From: Stutzerimonas stutzeri
Lineage (GTDB): Bacteria; Pseudomonadota; Gammaproteobacteria; Pseudomonadales; Pseudomonadaceae
Assembly (NCBI GenBank): GCA_002345575.1
Contig: DDVX01000007.1
Location: 310,001-374,000, forward strand
Reading direction: 5' to 3'
DNA length: 64,000 nt
The stretch's first letter is position 1, and each line of letters opens with the position of its first letter. Position numbers and translations under genes: made by a program. Under the pieces are notes generated by a model. It saw nothing but the letters and a program-made list of their open reading frames with translations. It was not told where the DNA came from and searched no databases. Shown here piece by piece: positions 8,228-17,402 of the stretch.

Positions 8228-9166
8228 TCAGGCGCTCTGCAATGCGCGTGGGCGTTGGCTGCGTTGCTCAGCTTGTGGCGCTGGAGCGCTCTGCAGCTGG
8301 AAGTCGAAGTCCACTTCGGCGAAGCGGCCTTCAACACCTCGGGCCCGAGCAGCTTCGGCGTCTTCGTTGAAGCGGATGTCGCCGACCAGGCCGTCGCGGG
8401 TGGCGTAGGCAAAGTCATCCCACAGATACTTGTCGCCGGACAGGTTGATCTGCGTGGTCAGGTGGCGGTGACCCGGCGCGGAGATGAAGAAGTGGATGTG
8501 CGCCGGACGCTGGCCGTGACGACCCAGCAGATCGAGGCATTCCTGGGTCGGGCCATCCGGCGAGCAGCCATAGCCGGACGGTACGATGCTGCGAGCTCGG
8601 TAGCGGCCTTCAGCGTCGGTGATGATGCGACGACGCAGGTTGTAGTCCGATTGGCTCTTGTCGAAGTAGGAATAGTTGCCCTGGGTGTTGGCGTGCCAGA
8701 GGTCGACAGTGGCGCCAGCGACCGGCTTGCCATCGGCATCGGTAACCTTTCCCTGAAGGAACATCACGGTGGCGACGCCGTCTTCGCTGCCGTCGTCCAT
8801 GCGCACTTCACCTTGGGCAATCGGCGCACCGGCAACATACAGCGGGCCTTCGATGGTGCGCGGAGTGCCGCCGGTCAGGCCGGCCTGCTCGTCCTTGGCG
8901 TCCTGCAACAGGTCGAGGTAGTGCTCCAGACCGAGGCCGGCAACCAGCAGACCAGCCTCATTACGGCCACCCAGACGGTTGATGTAATCCACCGCTTTCC
9001 AGAACTCGTCCTGAGTGATTTCCAGGTCTTCGATGATCTTCGCAGCGTCCACTAGGACGCGGTTGACCACTGTCTTCAGGCGGCTACTGCCGGCGTCGTT
9101 GCCGAAGCCGCTGGCTTCCTTGAAGAAGTTCTGTACGTGTTCGGTATGGGAAATTTGGACAGTCAT
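8228..9166 (-). CDS. catA: catechol 1,2-dioxygenase
   Basis: 312-aa intradiol dioxygenase that opens catechol between the hydroxyls to give cis,cis-muconate, using non-haem Fe(III). The N-terminal helical dimerisation domain (about 1-100) is followed by the beta-sandwich catalytic domain. The four iron ligands are recognisable: Tyr165 (in NYSYFDK), Tyr199 (SGYGCSP), His223 and His225 (PAHIHFF). The start ATG follows a GAGG site. It is the last gene of catBCA, 71 bp after catC. The order catB-catC-catA is that of fluorescent pseudomonads. Confidence 0.95.
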   Translation of the reverse strand: MTVQISHTEHVQNFFKEASGFGNDAGSSRLKTVVNRVLVDAAKIIEDLEITQDEFWKAVDYINRLGGRNEAGLLVAGLGLEHYLDLLQDAKDEQAGLTGGTPRTIEGPLYVAGAPIAQGEVRMDDGSEDGVATVMFLQGKVTDADGKPVAGATVDLWHANTQGNYSYFDKSQSDYNLRRRIITDAEGRYRARSIVPSGYGCSPDGPTQECLDLLGRHGQRPAHIHFFISAPGHRHLTTQINLSGDKYLWDDFAYATRDGLVGDIRFNEDAEAARARGVEGRFAEVDFDFQLQSAPAPQAEQRSQRPRALQSA

Positions 9167-9237
9167 GGTTCGGGCCTCATTTTGTATTTGTCGTTACACG
9201 GTTGCGCGCCGGGACGTACCCGGCCTCTAACGATTGA

Positions 9238-9528
9238 TCAGCTGTCGTCGTCACGAATCGAGGATGGATGACGGCACAACGGGTTGACTTCGATTTCCAT
9301 ATAGGGAAACAGCGGCAGCTGCATCAGGGTGTCGTGCAACTCCTGCACGCTGGCCACATCGAACACGCTGTAGTTGGCGTACTGGCCGGCAATGCGCCAC
9401 AGGTGGCGCCACTTGCCCTCGCGCATCAGGTTTTGCGCCAGTTCCTTCTCGTCAGCCTTGAGCTTGGCGGCCTTGGTCGGGTCCATGTCGAGTGGCAGAT
9501 TCACGATCATTTTTACGTGGAACAGCAT
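9238..9528 (-). CDS. catC: muconolactone delta-isomerase
   Basis: 96-aa CatC, exactly the family size. It isomerises muconolactone to beta-ketoadipate enol-lactone, the substrate of PcaD; known members form a decamer. The N-terminus MLFHVKMIVNLPLDMDPTKA, the central KWRHLWRIAGQYANYSVFDV block and the C-terminal LPLFPYMEIEVNPLCRHPSS segment are diagnostic. It is 15 bp downstream of catB, so the two are cotranscribed. Confidence 0.95.
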   Translation of the reverse strand: MLFHVKMIVNLPLDMDPTKAAKLKADEKELAQNLMREGKWRHLWRIAGQYANYSVFDVASVQELHDTLMQLPLFPYMEIEVNPLCRHPSSIRDDDS

Positions 9529-9543
9529 ATTTTCAGCCTCCGG

Positions 9544-10665
9544 TTATTTGCGGCTGAAGAACGCCAGGCGCTCTTCGTCCAGGGTCAGGCCGAGGCCCGG
9601 CGCGCGTGATACTTCCAGCTGGAAGTCGCGATAGACCGGCGCCTCGGTGACGATTTCTTCGGTGAGCAGCAACGGGCCGAACAGCTCGGTGTGCCAGGTC
9701 AGTTTGTTCAAAGTGACGAAGGCATGGGCTGAGGCCAGAGTGCCAATGGCACCTTCCAGCATGGTCCCGCCGTACAGCGCGATACCCGCTGCTTCGGCAA
9801 TCTGTGCGGTGCGCAAAACGGCGCGCGGGCCGCCGTTCTTGGCAATCTTCAGGGCGAAAATGCTCGCCGCGCCGTCGGCAGCGAGGCTGAAGGCATCTTC
9901 CACGCTCTCGATGGATTCGTCGGCCATGATCGGCGCGATGCTGCTCTGGTTCAGGCGGATCTGGCCGCCGCGATTGATTCGCGAAATGGGCTGCTCGATC
10001 AAGTCGATGCCGTTCTCGCCCAGTACCCGGCAGCCACGGATGGCCTGGGATTCGTCCCAGCCCTGGTTGACGTCGACGCGCACGCTGGCGCGATCACCCA
10101 GCGCCCGCTTGATCGCCACCACGTGCCTGAGATCCTGCTCCAGCGGGTTGGCGCCGATCTTCAGCTTGAAGATGCGGTGGCGGCGGATGTCGAGCATCTG
10201 CTCGGCTTCGGCGATGTCCTTGGCGGTGTCGCCAGAAGCCAGCGTCCAGGCCACTTCCAGGCTGTCGCGAACGCGCCCGCCAAGCAGTTCGCTGACCGCC
10301 AGCCCGAGGCGCTTGCCCTGGGCATCGAGCAACGCGCTTTCCAAGCCGGACTTGGCGAATGTGTTGCCCTTGGCAATCTTGTCCAGACGCAACATGGCGG
10401 CGTTGATATTGCTCGCATCCTGACCGACCAGCATCGGCGCCAGATGGCTGTCGATGTTGGTCTTGATGCTTTCCGGGCTTTCGTTGCCGTAGGCCAGACC
10501 GCCAATGGTGGTGGATTCGCCGATGCCTTCGACACCATCACTGCAACGCACACGGATGATCACCAGTGTTTGTTTCTGCATGGTGTGCATCGCCAGCTTG
10601 TGCGGGCGGATGGTTGGCAAGTCGACGATGACCGTCTGGATGCTTTCGATCAGGGTGTGGCTCAT
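9544..10665 (-). CDS. catB: muconate cycloisomerase
   Basis: 373-aa enolase-superfamily enzyme that lactonises cis,cis-muconate to muconolactone with Mn2+. It has an N-terminal capping domain and a C-terminal barrel with the general base in FKLKIG, metal ligands in VRVDVNQGW (Asp), LIEQPI (Glu) and MADES (Asp), and the second base region ALKIAKNGG. Only 28 bp separate it from benK, so benK-catB-catC are probably one transcript. No LysR gene (catR) is adjacent, unlike P. putida. Confidence 0.95.
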   Translation of the reverse strand: MSHTLIESIQTVIVDLPTIRPHKLAMHTMQKQTLVIIRVRCSDGVEGIGESTTIGGLAYGNESPESIKTNIDSHLAPMLVGQDASNINAAMLRLDKIAKGNTFAKSGLESALLDAQGKRLGLAVSELLGGRVRDSLEVAWTLASGDTAKDIAEAEQMLDIRRHRIFKLKIGANPLEQDLRHVVAIKRALGDRASVRVDVNQGWDESQAIRGCRVLGENGIDLIEQPISRINRGGQIRLNQSSIAPIMADESIESVEDAFSLAADGAASIFALKIAKNGGPRAVLRTAQIAEAAGIALYGGTMLEGAIGTLASAHAFVTLNKLTWHTELFGPLLLTEEIVTEAPVYRDFQLEVSRAPGLGLTLDEERLAFFSRK

Positions 10666-10693
10666 ATCGGCTCCCGGAGTCCTGTTTCAGTGT

Positions 10694-12037
10694 TCAGGCC
10701 TTCGCCGCCGACAGACTGGCCGACGCAACGTGGCTGCTGCGTTGACCGGAGGCGGCGAAGATGGCCATGGCCAGCGCGGCGATCACGCCGGGGATGGCAA
10801 AGGCGATGAAGTTCAGTTGCAGCGGCAGGTTGATGCCCAGCAAAGCGCCGCCCAGCAGCGGACCGACGATGGCGCCGTTGCGGCCGATGCCGGACGCCCA
10901 GCCCAGGCCGGTGGAGCGAATTGACAGACCATAGAATTGCGCCGCGCTGGCATAGAGCAGGATCTGCGTGCCGATCACAGTGGCGCCGGCAATGGTGATC
11001 AGCGCATAGAGCACCGGCATCGGCGTCTTGAAGCCCAACAGACTGATGGACACTACTGATACCGCGAAGAACACCACCACGACTTTGGCCAGGTTGAAGC
11101 GATCACCCAGCCAACCGCCCAGAATCGCGCCAAACATGCCGCCCAGGTTCAGAGCTACCAGGAACGACAGGCTCGACCCCAGGCTGTAACCGGCGTTGGC
11201 CATCAGCTTCGGCAGCCAGGAGCCCAACGCGTAGACCATCAGCAGGCAGCAGAAGAACGCCACCCAGATCGATATGGTTCGCACCGCGCGGCCATTGCGG
11301 AACAGCTCCATCACCGACGCGCTCTTGCCCTTCACCTCGGTTATCACCAGCTCGTCGCTTGCACCAAGCACAAGGTTCGGATCGATCTGGTTGAGCAGCT
11401 TGCGCGCCTGGTCGGTACGCCCCTGGCGCACCAGAAAGCCCACTGATTCTGGAAGCTTCCAGATAATCACCGGCAACAGCAGCAGCGGCACGGCAGCGGC
11501 GAAGAACATTGCCTCCCAGCCGAAGCGCGGCAGCATGTAAATGCCCAGCCCAGCTGAGAACATCCCGCCCAGGGAATAGCCGCTGAACATGATGGCGACC
11601 AGCGTGCTGCGCAGCTTCTTCGGCGCATACTCGTTCATCAGCGCCACCACGTTGGGCATCAGGCCTCCGCAGCCGAGCCCGGCGAGAAAGCGGAAGATGC
11701 CGAATTCAGTCGGTGTGCTGGCAAAGCCATTGAGCACCGTCGCGGTGCTGAACAGCAGAAAACAGATGGCGATGCCCATCTTGCGGCCGATGCGGTCGGC
11801 AAGGGTGCCGAAGATCAGCGCGCCGAACATCATCCCGAACAGGGCGTAACTGCCGAGCGCGCCGGCTTGCATCGGGGTCAGGCCCCATTCCGCCATGATC
11901 ACCGGCAGTACCACGCCGTAGATGAACAGGTCGTAGCCGTCGAAGATCAGCAACAGTGCGCACAGGCACATGACCAGCCAGTGAAACTGGCTGAAACGGG
12001 CGTTATCGATAACTTCATGAACGTCAACTGTACGCAT
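10694..12037 (-). CDS. benK: benzoate MFS transporter
   Basis: 447-aa major facilitator with 12 predicted membrane segments, of the aromatic acid:H+ symporter family (BenK/PcaK). Signature: DGYDLFIYG in the first helix, the loop 2-3 motif GTLADRIGRKMG, and the matching GWLGDRFN in the second half. The central loop (LPESVGFLVRQGR...) is typical. It imports benzoate across the inner membrane. It lies 112 bp after benD and is followed closely by catB, so it links the ben and cat blocks. Confidence 0.9.
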   Translation of the reverse strand: MRTVDVHEVIDNARFSQFHWLVMCLCALLLIFDGYDLFIYGVVLPVIMAEWGLTPMQAGALGSYALFGMMFGALIFGTLADRIGRKMGIAICFLLFSTATVLNGFASTPTEFGIFRFLAGLGCGGLMPNVVALMNEYAPKKLRSTLVAIMFSGYSLGGMFSAGLGIYMLPRFGWEAMFFAAAVPLLLLPVIIWKLPESVGFLVRQGRTDQARKLLNQIDPNLVLGASDELVITEVKGKSASVMELFRNGRAVRTISIWVAFFCCLLMVYALGSWLPKLMANAGYSLGSSLSFLVALNLGGMFGAILGGWLGDRFNLAKVVVVFFAVSVVSISLLGFKTPMPVLYALITIAGATVIGTQILLYASAAQFYGLSIRSTGLGWASGIGRNGAIVGPLLGGALLGINLPLQLNFIAFAIPGVIAALAMAIFAASGQRSSHVASASLSAAKA

Positions 12038-12149
12038 GGCAAGACTCTCTATTGTTTTTGTTAGTCATGGTTCGTTGCGCAGCCCCGTGGCGAGGCTGTG
12101 CGCACTGCGGTACTTCGTACATGTGCAAATTCCGCTGTAGCGAACTCGC

Positions 12150-12929
12150 TCAGCCGAGATCGCCACCGCCCACCGGCAGGGTCACACCGGTGATGTAGCT
12201 GGCATCGTCGGAGGCCAGGAACAGGATCGCTCCGGCCTGCTCGTCGATGGTTCCGTAGCGCTTCATCAACGTGGAGTCCACGGTCTGATCGACAATCTGC
12301 TGGTACCACAGCTTCTCGTCTGAACTTTGCTCGGCAGCGTTGCGCGGTATCCGCCGAGGCGGCGCTTCGGTACCGCCAGGCGCGGTGGCATTGACGCGAA
12401 TGCCGCGCTGGGCGTTTTCGAACGCAAGGCAGGCCGTCAAGGCGTTTACACCACCCTTGGCCGCGCCGTAGGGCACGCGGTTGATACTGCGGGTGGCAAT
12501 CGAAGAAACGTTGACGATGGCGCCAGCGCCCTGCTCCAGCATGTGCGGCAAAGCGGCGTGGCAGCACCAGAGCGTGGGGAACAGCGAGCGACGCACTTCG
12601 GCTTCGATCTCGTGCTCCAGGTAATGCTCGAAGGGCTTGGCCCAAATGGTGCCGCCGACGTTGTTGATCAATATGTCGAGGCGCCCGAAATGGGTCTTGG
12701 CGGTATCCATCACCCGGTGGCAATCGGCGAACTGTTCGAGATCGGCGGTAAGGGTCAGCACCTGCGCACCTTTGGCGCCAAGTTCGTCGGCCAGTTCGTG
12801 GACCAGTTCGGAGCGGTCGACCAGCAGCAGGCATCCGCCCTCCTCGGCCATCCGTTCTGCCACGCGGCGCCCGATCCCCTGGGCGGCACCCGTGATAACC
12901 GCAACTTTGTTTTCAAAACGCTTATTCAT
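12150..12929 (-). CDS. benD: benzoate cis-diol dehydrogenase
   Basis: 259-aa short-chain dehydrogenase that oxidises and decarboxylates the benzoate cis-diol to catechol with NAD+. Cofactor motif TGAAQGIG (residues 13-20), NNVGG, and the YxxxK pair in PYGAAKGG. The ATG at 12929 gives MNKRFENKV, the BenD N-terminus, with a GGAAAG ribosome site; an upstream extension to 13007 runs into the repeat region and is not coding. A 241-bp gap with REP-like hairpins separates it from benC, so transcript levels may differ from benABC. Confidence 0.92.
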   Translation of the reverse strand: MNKRFENKVAVITGAAQGIGRRVAERMAEEGGCLLLVDRSELVHELADELGAKGAQVLTLTADLEQFADCHRVMDTAKTHFGRLDILINNVGGTIWAKPFEHYLEHEIEAEVRRSLFPTLWCCHAALPHMLEQGAGAIVNVSSIATRSINRVPYGAAKGGVNALTACLAFENAQRGIRVNATAPGGTEAPPRRIPRNAAEQSSDEKLWYQQIVDQTVDSTLMKRYGTIDEQAGAILFLASDDASYITGVTLPVGGGDLG

Positions 12930-12950
12930 CTTTCCAACCTCAAGGAGTGG

Positions 12951-13150
12951 GTGGAGGTCCGTGCCCATTCGCCGCGAGGGCGCGCCTCCCACAGGTACGG
13001 AGCGCACCGCATACTTTTTGTGGGAGTCCGGCCCTCAGGGCAAAGCTTTGGCTATTCCTGGCGCCCGTTCGTCGCGAGGCGCAGCTCCCACAGGCACGTG
13101 ATGCACCTGCTGCCCTTGTGGGAGGCCCGCCCTCGGGGCGAAGCTTTTGC
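12951..13150. repeat. REP-like doublet between benC and benD
   Basis: Two similar units in tandem, about 12963-13051 and 13066-13150. Each contains CGTCGCGAGG/CGCCGCGAGG followed by CTCCCACAGG, a short spacer, then TTGTGGGAG and a GCCCTC-GGGC/GAAGC tail. CTCCCACA and TGTGGGAG form inverted arms within each unit. This is the layout of Pseudomonas REP doublets (REPINs). It sits inside the ben operon. Confidence 0.7.
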
Positions 13151-13170
13151 TTTATAGCCGCTGAGCTAAC

Positions 13171-14181
13171 TCAGGCGCTGGCGGCGAATTTCTCGTAGTA
13201 GAAGTTCGCTGGCTGCAAGCCCTGCTCACGAATGAACTGGCTGACCGCCTCGACCATTGGCGGCGGGCCGCACAGGTAGACATCCACCTCGCCATCGTTG
13301 AGATGCTTGGGTTCGATGTGCTGGGTGACGTAGCCCTTGAGCGGATACTGGCTATCGGGGCTGGCCACGCAGGCGCTGTAGGTGAAGTTCGGAATCCGCG
13401 CTGCGAAGGCCTCGAGCTTGTCCAGTTCCACCAGATCGTGGTCGTGGGTCACGCCGTAGATCAGGTGCAACGGATGCTCGCTGCCCTGCTCGGCGATCTT
13501 TTCCAGCATGGCGGTGAATGGCGCGAGACCCGTGCCACCGGCCAGCAACAGCAGCGGGCGCTTGATGTCGCGCAGATAGAAGCTGCCCAGCGGGCCGACC
13601 ATGCTCAGGCTATCGCCGGATTTAGCCAGGCCAGTGAGGAAGCTGCTCATCAGCCCGCCCGGTACGTTGCGGATCAGGAAGCTGACTTCGCCGTCGCGCT
13701 GCATGGAGCTGAACGAGTAGGCGCGGGTCTGATCGCTGCCCGGCACCTTGAGATTGACGTACTGCCCCGGCAAGAACGCCAGCTGGCTCAGCGAGTCGCC
13801 CTTGATCGACAGCGAAATGGTGCTTTCCGAAAGCTGGCGCACGTTGCTGATCGCCGCCTCGTAGCAGACCTGCTCGGTCTTGCACACCTGGGACGATGCC
13901 GGCACACGAATCACGCAATCGCTCTCGGCGCGCATCTGACAGGTCAGCACGTAGCCCTGTTCGGCCTCGTCTTCACTGAGGGCGTCTTCGATGTATTCCT
14001 CACCGAGGTCGTACTTACCCGCCTCGGCGAAGCACTTGCAGGCACCGCAAGCGCCGTCGCGGCAGTCCAGTGGCACGTTGATGCCCTGGCGATAGGCGGC
14101 GTCGGCCACGGTTTCGCCGATATTGGCGTCAATGAAGCGAGTGACGCCGTCTTCGAAGTTCAAAGCAATTTTGTGAGTCAT
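13171..14181 (-). CDS. benC: benzoate 1,2-dioxygenase reductase
   Basis: 336-aa electron-transfer component passing electrons from NADH to BenA. It has an N-terminal plant-type [2Fe-2S] ferredoxin domain with Cys40, Cys45, Cys48 and Cys81 (CRDGACGACKC ... LTCQ), an FAD-binding domain (RAYSFSSMQ) and an NAD domain (LLLAGGTGLAPF, YLCGPPPMVEA), ending NFYYEKFAASA. It is 10 bp after benB and the third gene of benABC. Confidence 0.95.
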   Translation of the reverse strand: MTHKIALNFEDGVTRFIDANIGETVADAAYRQGINVPLDCRDGACGACKCFAEAGKYDLGEEYIEDALSEDEAEQGYVLTCQMRAESDCVIRVPASSQVCKTEQVCYEAAISNVRQLSESTISLSIKGDSLSQLAFLPGQYVNLKVPGSDQTRAYSFSSMQRDGEVSFLIRNVPGGLMSSFLTGLAKSGDSLSMVGPLGSFYLRDIKRPLLLLAGGTGLAPFTAMLEKIAEQGSEHPLHLIYGVTHDHDLVELDKLEAFAARIPNFTYSACVASPDSQYPLKGYVTQHIEPKHLNDGEVDVYLCGPPPMVEAVSQFIREQGLQPANFYYEKFAASA

Positions 14182-14191
14182 GGCGGCGCCC

Positions 14192-14680
14192 TCAGAGGTG
14201 GTACACGTCGATCATCTGGCGGATGTAGTCGTTCTTCAGCACAACCTTCTTGGCCTTGATCAGCGGGTTCTCGCCGCGCACATCCAGGGTGTAGAAGTTG
14301 GTGCCGTAGAAGTGATCGACGGTCTTGTAGCGGAAGCTCATGGTGTGCCAGTTGTAGCGCAGCTTGCAGAAGCCATCGGCCTGCTCGAGCAGCTCAAGGT
14401 TGCTGATGTTGTGCGTGGTCCGGGTGTCCGGGATGGTGGCACTGGAGCGCTCGGTCTTGATGCGAAAGACGCGGTCTTCCAGGCCACGACGGTTGCCGTA
14501 CCAGATCAGCGATATTTCACGCTGGGGGTCTTCGGTAAGCCGGTCGCGGTCATCCCAGGCGGGCATCCAGAAGGTGGCATCCGGCGCGTATAGCTCCAGC
14601 CACGCATCCCATTCCTTGTCGTCGAGGTAGCGCGCTTCGCGGTAGAGAAAGTCCCGCGCGGCTTCGTAGGTAATAGCCAT
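14192..14680 (-). CDS. benB: benzoate 1,2-dioxygenase small subunit
   Basis: 162-aa beta subunit of the ring-hydroxylating dioxygenase, SnoaL/NTF2-like fold, which forms the alpha3-beta3 complex with BenA. The motifs FLYREARYLDDKEWDAWLEL and YAPDATFWMPAW at the N-terminus and the terminal NDYIRQMIDVYHL are characteristic of BenB/XylY. The start directly abuts the benA stop, consistent with coupled translation. Confidence 0.95.
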   Translation of the reverse strand: MAITYEAARDFLYREARYLDDKEWDAWLELYAPDATFWMPAWDDRDRLTEDPQREISLIWYGNRRGLEDRVFRIKTERSSATIPDTRTTHNISNLELLEQADGFCKLRYNWHTMSFRYKTVDHFYGTNFYTLDVRGENPLIKAKKVVLKNDYIRQMIDVYHL

Positions 14681-16042
14681 TTACGCGCCCTCCACGTGAA
14701 TCAGCTTCGCCTGTTCGGCCTCGGCAGCCTTGACCATCTGCTCCTGCCAGTAGCGGTGCTGCATGACGAACAGCCCTTCATCTTCGGAGCGCACGCCGCT
14801 GAGCAGCGGATGCAGATCGATCTCCTTGGCGCTCTCGTCAGGACCGTCGATCCAATGCTTGGCACCGCGGGACATGTCGTTCCACTCCATGGCGCGACCC
14901 TGGAAACCGGCCTGGCAGGCGCGGAACTCTTCGAGGTCGTCCGGCGTGGCCATGCCGCTGACGTTGAAGAAGTCTTCGTACTGGCGGATGCGGGTGGCGC
15001 GCGCTTCGTCGCTTTCGCCTTTTGGCGCGATGCAGTAGATGGTGACTTCGGTCTCGTCCACCGAGATCGGACGGGCAATGCGCAGCTGCGAGCCGAACTG
15101 ATCCATCAGGTACAGGTTCGGGTACAGGCAAAGGTTGCGCGAGTTGCCGATCATCCAGTCCGCGCGAGCCTCGCCAACTTCGGCAACCAGCTCGTCGCGG
15201 CGGCTGTACAGCGGACGGTCTTCCGGGTTGTCCCAGCGCGTCCAGAGCAGCATGTGGCCGTTTTCGAAGGAGTAGAAACCACCGCCCTTCTTGCCCCAGC
15301 CGCCGGCGCTCATGGTGCGGATTTCCTCACCGGACTCACGCAGCTTGCGCTGGTTCTGAGTCGCAGCGTAGTTCCAGTGCACAGCGGAGACGTGATAGCC
15401 GTCGGCGCCGTTCTCGGCAGTCAGCTTCCAGTTGCCGCCGAAGACGTAGCTGGAGGAGCCGCGCAGCACTTCGATGCCTTCCGGGGACTGGTCGACGACC
15501 ATGTCGATGATCTTCTTCGACTCGCCGAGGAATTCTTCCAGCGGCGCAACATCGTCACGCAAGCTGCCGAAAAGGAAGCCGCGGTAGGACTCGAAGCGGG
15601 CAACCTTGGTCAGGTCATGGGAGCCGTCGCAGTTGAAGCTGTCCGGGTAGCCGGCTTCCTTGGGGTCTTTGACTTTGAGCAGCTTGCCGGAGTTGTTGAA
15701 GGTCCAGCCATGGAACGGGCAGGTGTAGGTGGCCTTGTTGCCGCTCTTGAAGCGGCACAGCATCGCACCGCGGTGACTACAGGCGTTGATGAAGGCGTTG
15801 AGCTCATCTTCCTTGTTGCGCGCAATGAAGATCGGCTGACGACCCATATAGGTGGTGTAGTAGTCGTTCTTCTCGGGAATCTGACTTTCGTGGGCAAGGT
15901 AGATCCAGTTGCCCTCGAAGATGTACTTCATCTCCAGTTCGAACAGACGCTCGTCGGTGAACATCTCACGCTTGCAGCGGAAAATGCCTTTTTCTGCGTC
16001 GTCTTCTACCAGCGAATCAAGGTATTCGAATCCCAGGGACAT
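14681..16042 (-). CDS. benA: benzoate 1,2-dioxygenase large subunit
   Basis: 453-aa alpha subunit catalysing NADH-dependent dihydroxylation of benzoate to the cis-diol. Rieske ligands Cys88, His90, Cys108 and His111 (CSHRG ... CPFHGW) and the mononuclear-iron 2-His motif in GADGYHVSAVHWNY are present. The ATG at 16042 (MSLGFEYLDS) was chosen: a GGAGG site precedes it and longer extensions run into the promoter. The upstream region carries the BenR-type repeats, and the leader GAAACAATAACAACGGAG resembles my recollection of the TOL Pm promoter leader. Confidence 0.95.
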   Translation of the reverse strand: MSLGFEYLDSLVEDDAEKGIFRCKREMFTDERLFELEMKYIFEGNWIYLAHESQIPEKNDYYTTYMGRQPIFIARNKEDELNAFINACSHRGAMLCRFKSGNKATYTCPFHGWTFNNSGKLLKVKDPKEAGYPDSFNCDGSHDLTKVARFESYRGFLFGSLRDDVAPLEEFLGESKKIIDMVVDQSPEGIEVLRGSSSYVFGGNWKLTAENGADGYHVSAVHWNYAATQNQRKLRESGEEIRTMSAGGWGKKGGGFYSFENGHMLLWTRWDNPEDRPLYSRRDELVAEVGEARADWMIGNSRNLCLYPNLYLMDQFGSQLRIARPISVDETEVTIYCIAPKGESDEARATRIRQYEDFFNVSGMATPDDLEEFRACQAGFQGRAMEWNDMSRGAKHWIDGPDESAKEIDLHPLLSGVRSEDEGLFVMQHRYWQEQMVKAAEAEQAKLIHVEGA

Positions 16043-16106
16043 GGCCGGGGCCTCCGTTGTTATTGTTTCAACGTGATGAAGGCTATGCCGCTGAGAGGGG
16101 TACCAA

Positions 16107-16143
16107 TATCCGTTTCCTGCAGCACCTCTATCCACTTTCTGCA
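16107..16143 (-). promoter_or_regulatory. Two BenR/XylS-type direct repeats at the benA promoter
   Basis: Read on the minus strand, TGCAGAAAGTGGATA (16129-16143) and TGCAGGAAACGGATA (16107-16121) both fit the XylS/BenR half-site TGCA-N6-GGNTA exactly. They are 22 bp apart, one helical-turn pair, and 65 bp upstream of the benA start, leaving room for a -10 near 16081-16088. Binding by the adjacent BenR is inferred. Confidence 0.8.
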
Positions 16144-16253
16144 ATGTGACACGAGGCCGCAGGGAAGGCCCGAGCGGTAGCTCTTACCGGGGGCGCATAA
16201 AGACGGGAAAGGGAGAGCCGCTGCTACTCGCGTCGGGCAGCAGCCTGGGGGAT

Positions 16254-17210
16254 CTAGTGATGGCGACGCAGCGTATCGGAAGGCAGCTCGCCAAAGGTGC
16301 TCTTGTAGCTTTCGGAGAAACGGCCCAGATGCAGGAAGCCGTAATCCATGGCGATCTCGGTGATGTTGCGGACCTTGGCCGCAGGGTCGCTGAGGCGGCC
16401 GTGAATCTGCTCGAGCTTCTTCTGGCGGATGTAGGATTTGGGCGTCGTACCAACCTTGCGCTCGAACAGGCTATAGAGCGAACGCGGGCTCATTCGCGCC
16501 AGCTGCGCCAGCTGCTCGACGGAAATGTCCTTTTTCAGATGCTCTTCAATGTAATCGGCGATGCGCCCGAATGAGGGGCAGCTTTCGCCCAACGACTCGT
16601 GCCGCACATTGCTGGCAAGAGTGCACAGCAGCTTCGAGGCGATGATGCGCCCGTACTGCTCCTGCAGCTGCGCAACGCAATTCTCGGACTGTGCTTCCTG
16701 ACAGATCAGCCCGAGCAGGCTCTCAACACCTTCGAGCGCTTTGAGGTCATAACGACTCGCACTGAAACGAATGCCCTCGCTCGGCGAATACCATTGATTG
16801 TCGGCACAGGCCTGCTGGAGGAGCGAAGCAGGGAGTTTGACGATCAGCTTTTCGCAATCGTCGGAATAAGTCAGGTCCACCGGATCGTCAGGGTTGATCA
16901 GCAGCAGCTCGCCCGGAGTGAAGTAATGCTCCTCGCCATGCCCACGCCACAGGCAATGGCCACGCTGCAGCAACTGCAGGTGGTAGATGGTCTCCAGCGC
17001 TTCAGAGGTGACATGCACACTCCCGCCGTAGCTGATCTGGCACAGATCAAGCTTGCCGAAACTGCAGTGACTCAGGCTGGCCTGAGGGCTGCCGGTGCGC
17101 GGCAGTTGAATGCAGTGCGTACCGACATGTTGATTGACGTAGTCCGACACCGCATGGGGGTCGGCATGGTCGAAGACCGTATTTCTTGCACCAATCAAAC
17201 TGACCATCAC
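16254..17210 (-). CDS. benR: AraC/XylS-type activator of ben genes
   Basis: 318-aa AraC-family regulator. The N-terminal effector domain (about 1-190) includes GELLLINPDDPVDLTYSDD; the C-terminal double helix-turn-helix (about 215-315) has IADYIEEHLKKDISVEQLA and ITEIAMDYGFLHLGRFSE, ending in FGELPSDTLRRH as in BenR/XylS. Known BenR proteins respond to benzoate. The gene points in the same direction as benA and ends 211 bp before it, and two perfect TGCA-N6-GGNTA repeats lie in the gap. With no catR nearby, BenR may also govern catBCA. Confidence 0.9.
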   Translation of the reverse strand: MMVSLIGARNTVFDHADPHAVSDYVNQHVGTHCIQLPRTGSPQASLSHCSFGKLDLCQISYGGSVHVTSEALETIYHLQLLQRGHCLWRGHGEEHYFTPGELLLINPDDPVDLTYSDDCEKLIVKLPASLLQQACADNQWYSPSEGIRFSASRYDLKALEGVESLLGLICQEAQSENCVAQLQEQYGRIIASKLLCTLASNVRHESLGESCPSFGRIADYIEEHLKKDISVEQLAQLARMSPRSLYSLFERKVGTTPKSYIRQKKLEQIHGRLSDPAAKVRNITEIAMDYGFLHLGRFSESYKSTFGELPSDTLRRHH

Positions 17211-17402
17211 AAGGCACTCTATTTATATTTATTGGTGATCCGACACCTCCACGCCGCTCTCGATTACTACATAAGGGCGGGCATCCGGCTCGTGCCGGTC
17301 ATCGGACAGAGTAACGCTGGCCTAGAGCGTAGAAGATACGACCAAGGGACAACACCAAGCCGTGCGGTAATCGCACGCTTTCGGAAATGAATGACCAGCG
17401 GG

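Noticed and set aside
12038..12149. BenR site in the benD-benK gap
   Set aside because: TGCA occurs but without GGNTA at the right distance in either orientation.
14696..16180. Plus-strand ORF of 494 codons opposite benA
   Set aside because: Antisense shadow of the dioxygenase gene; repetitive Val/Ala/Glu composition without motifs.
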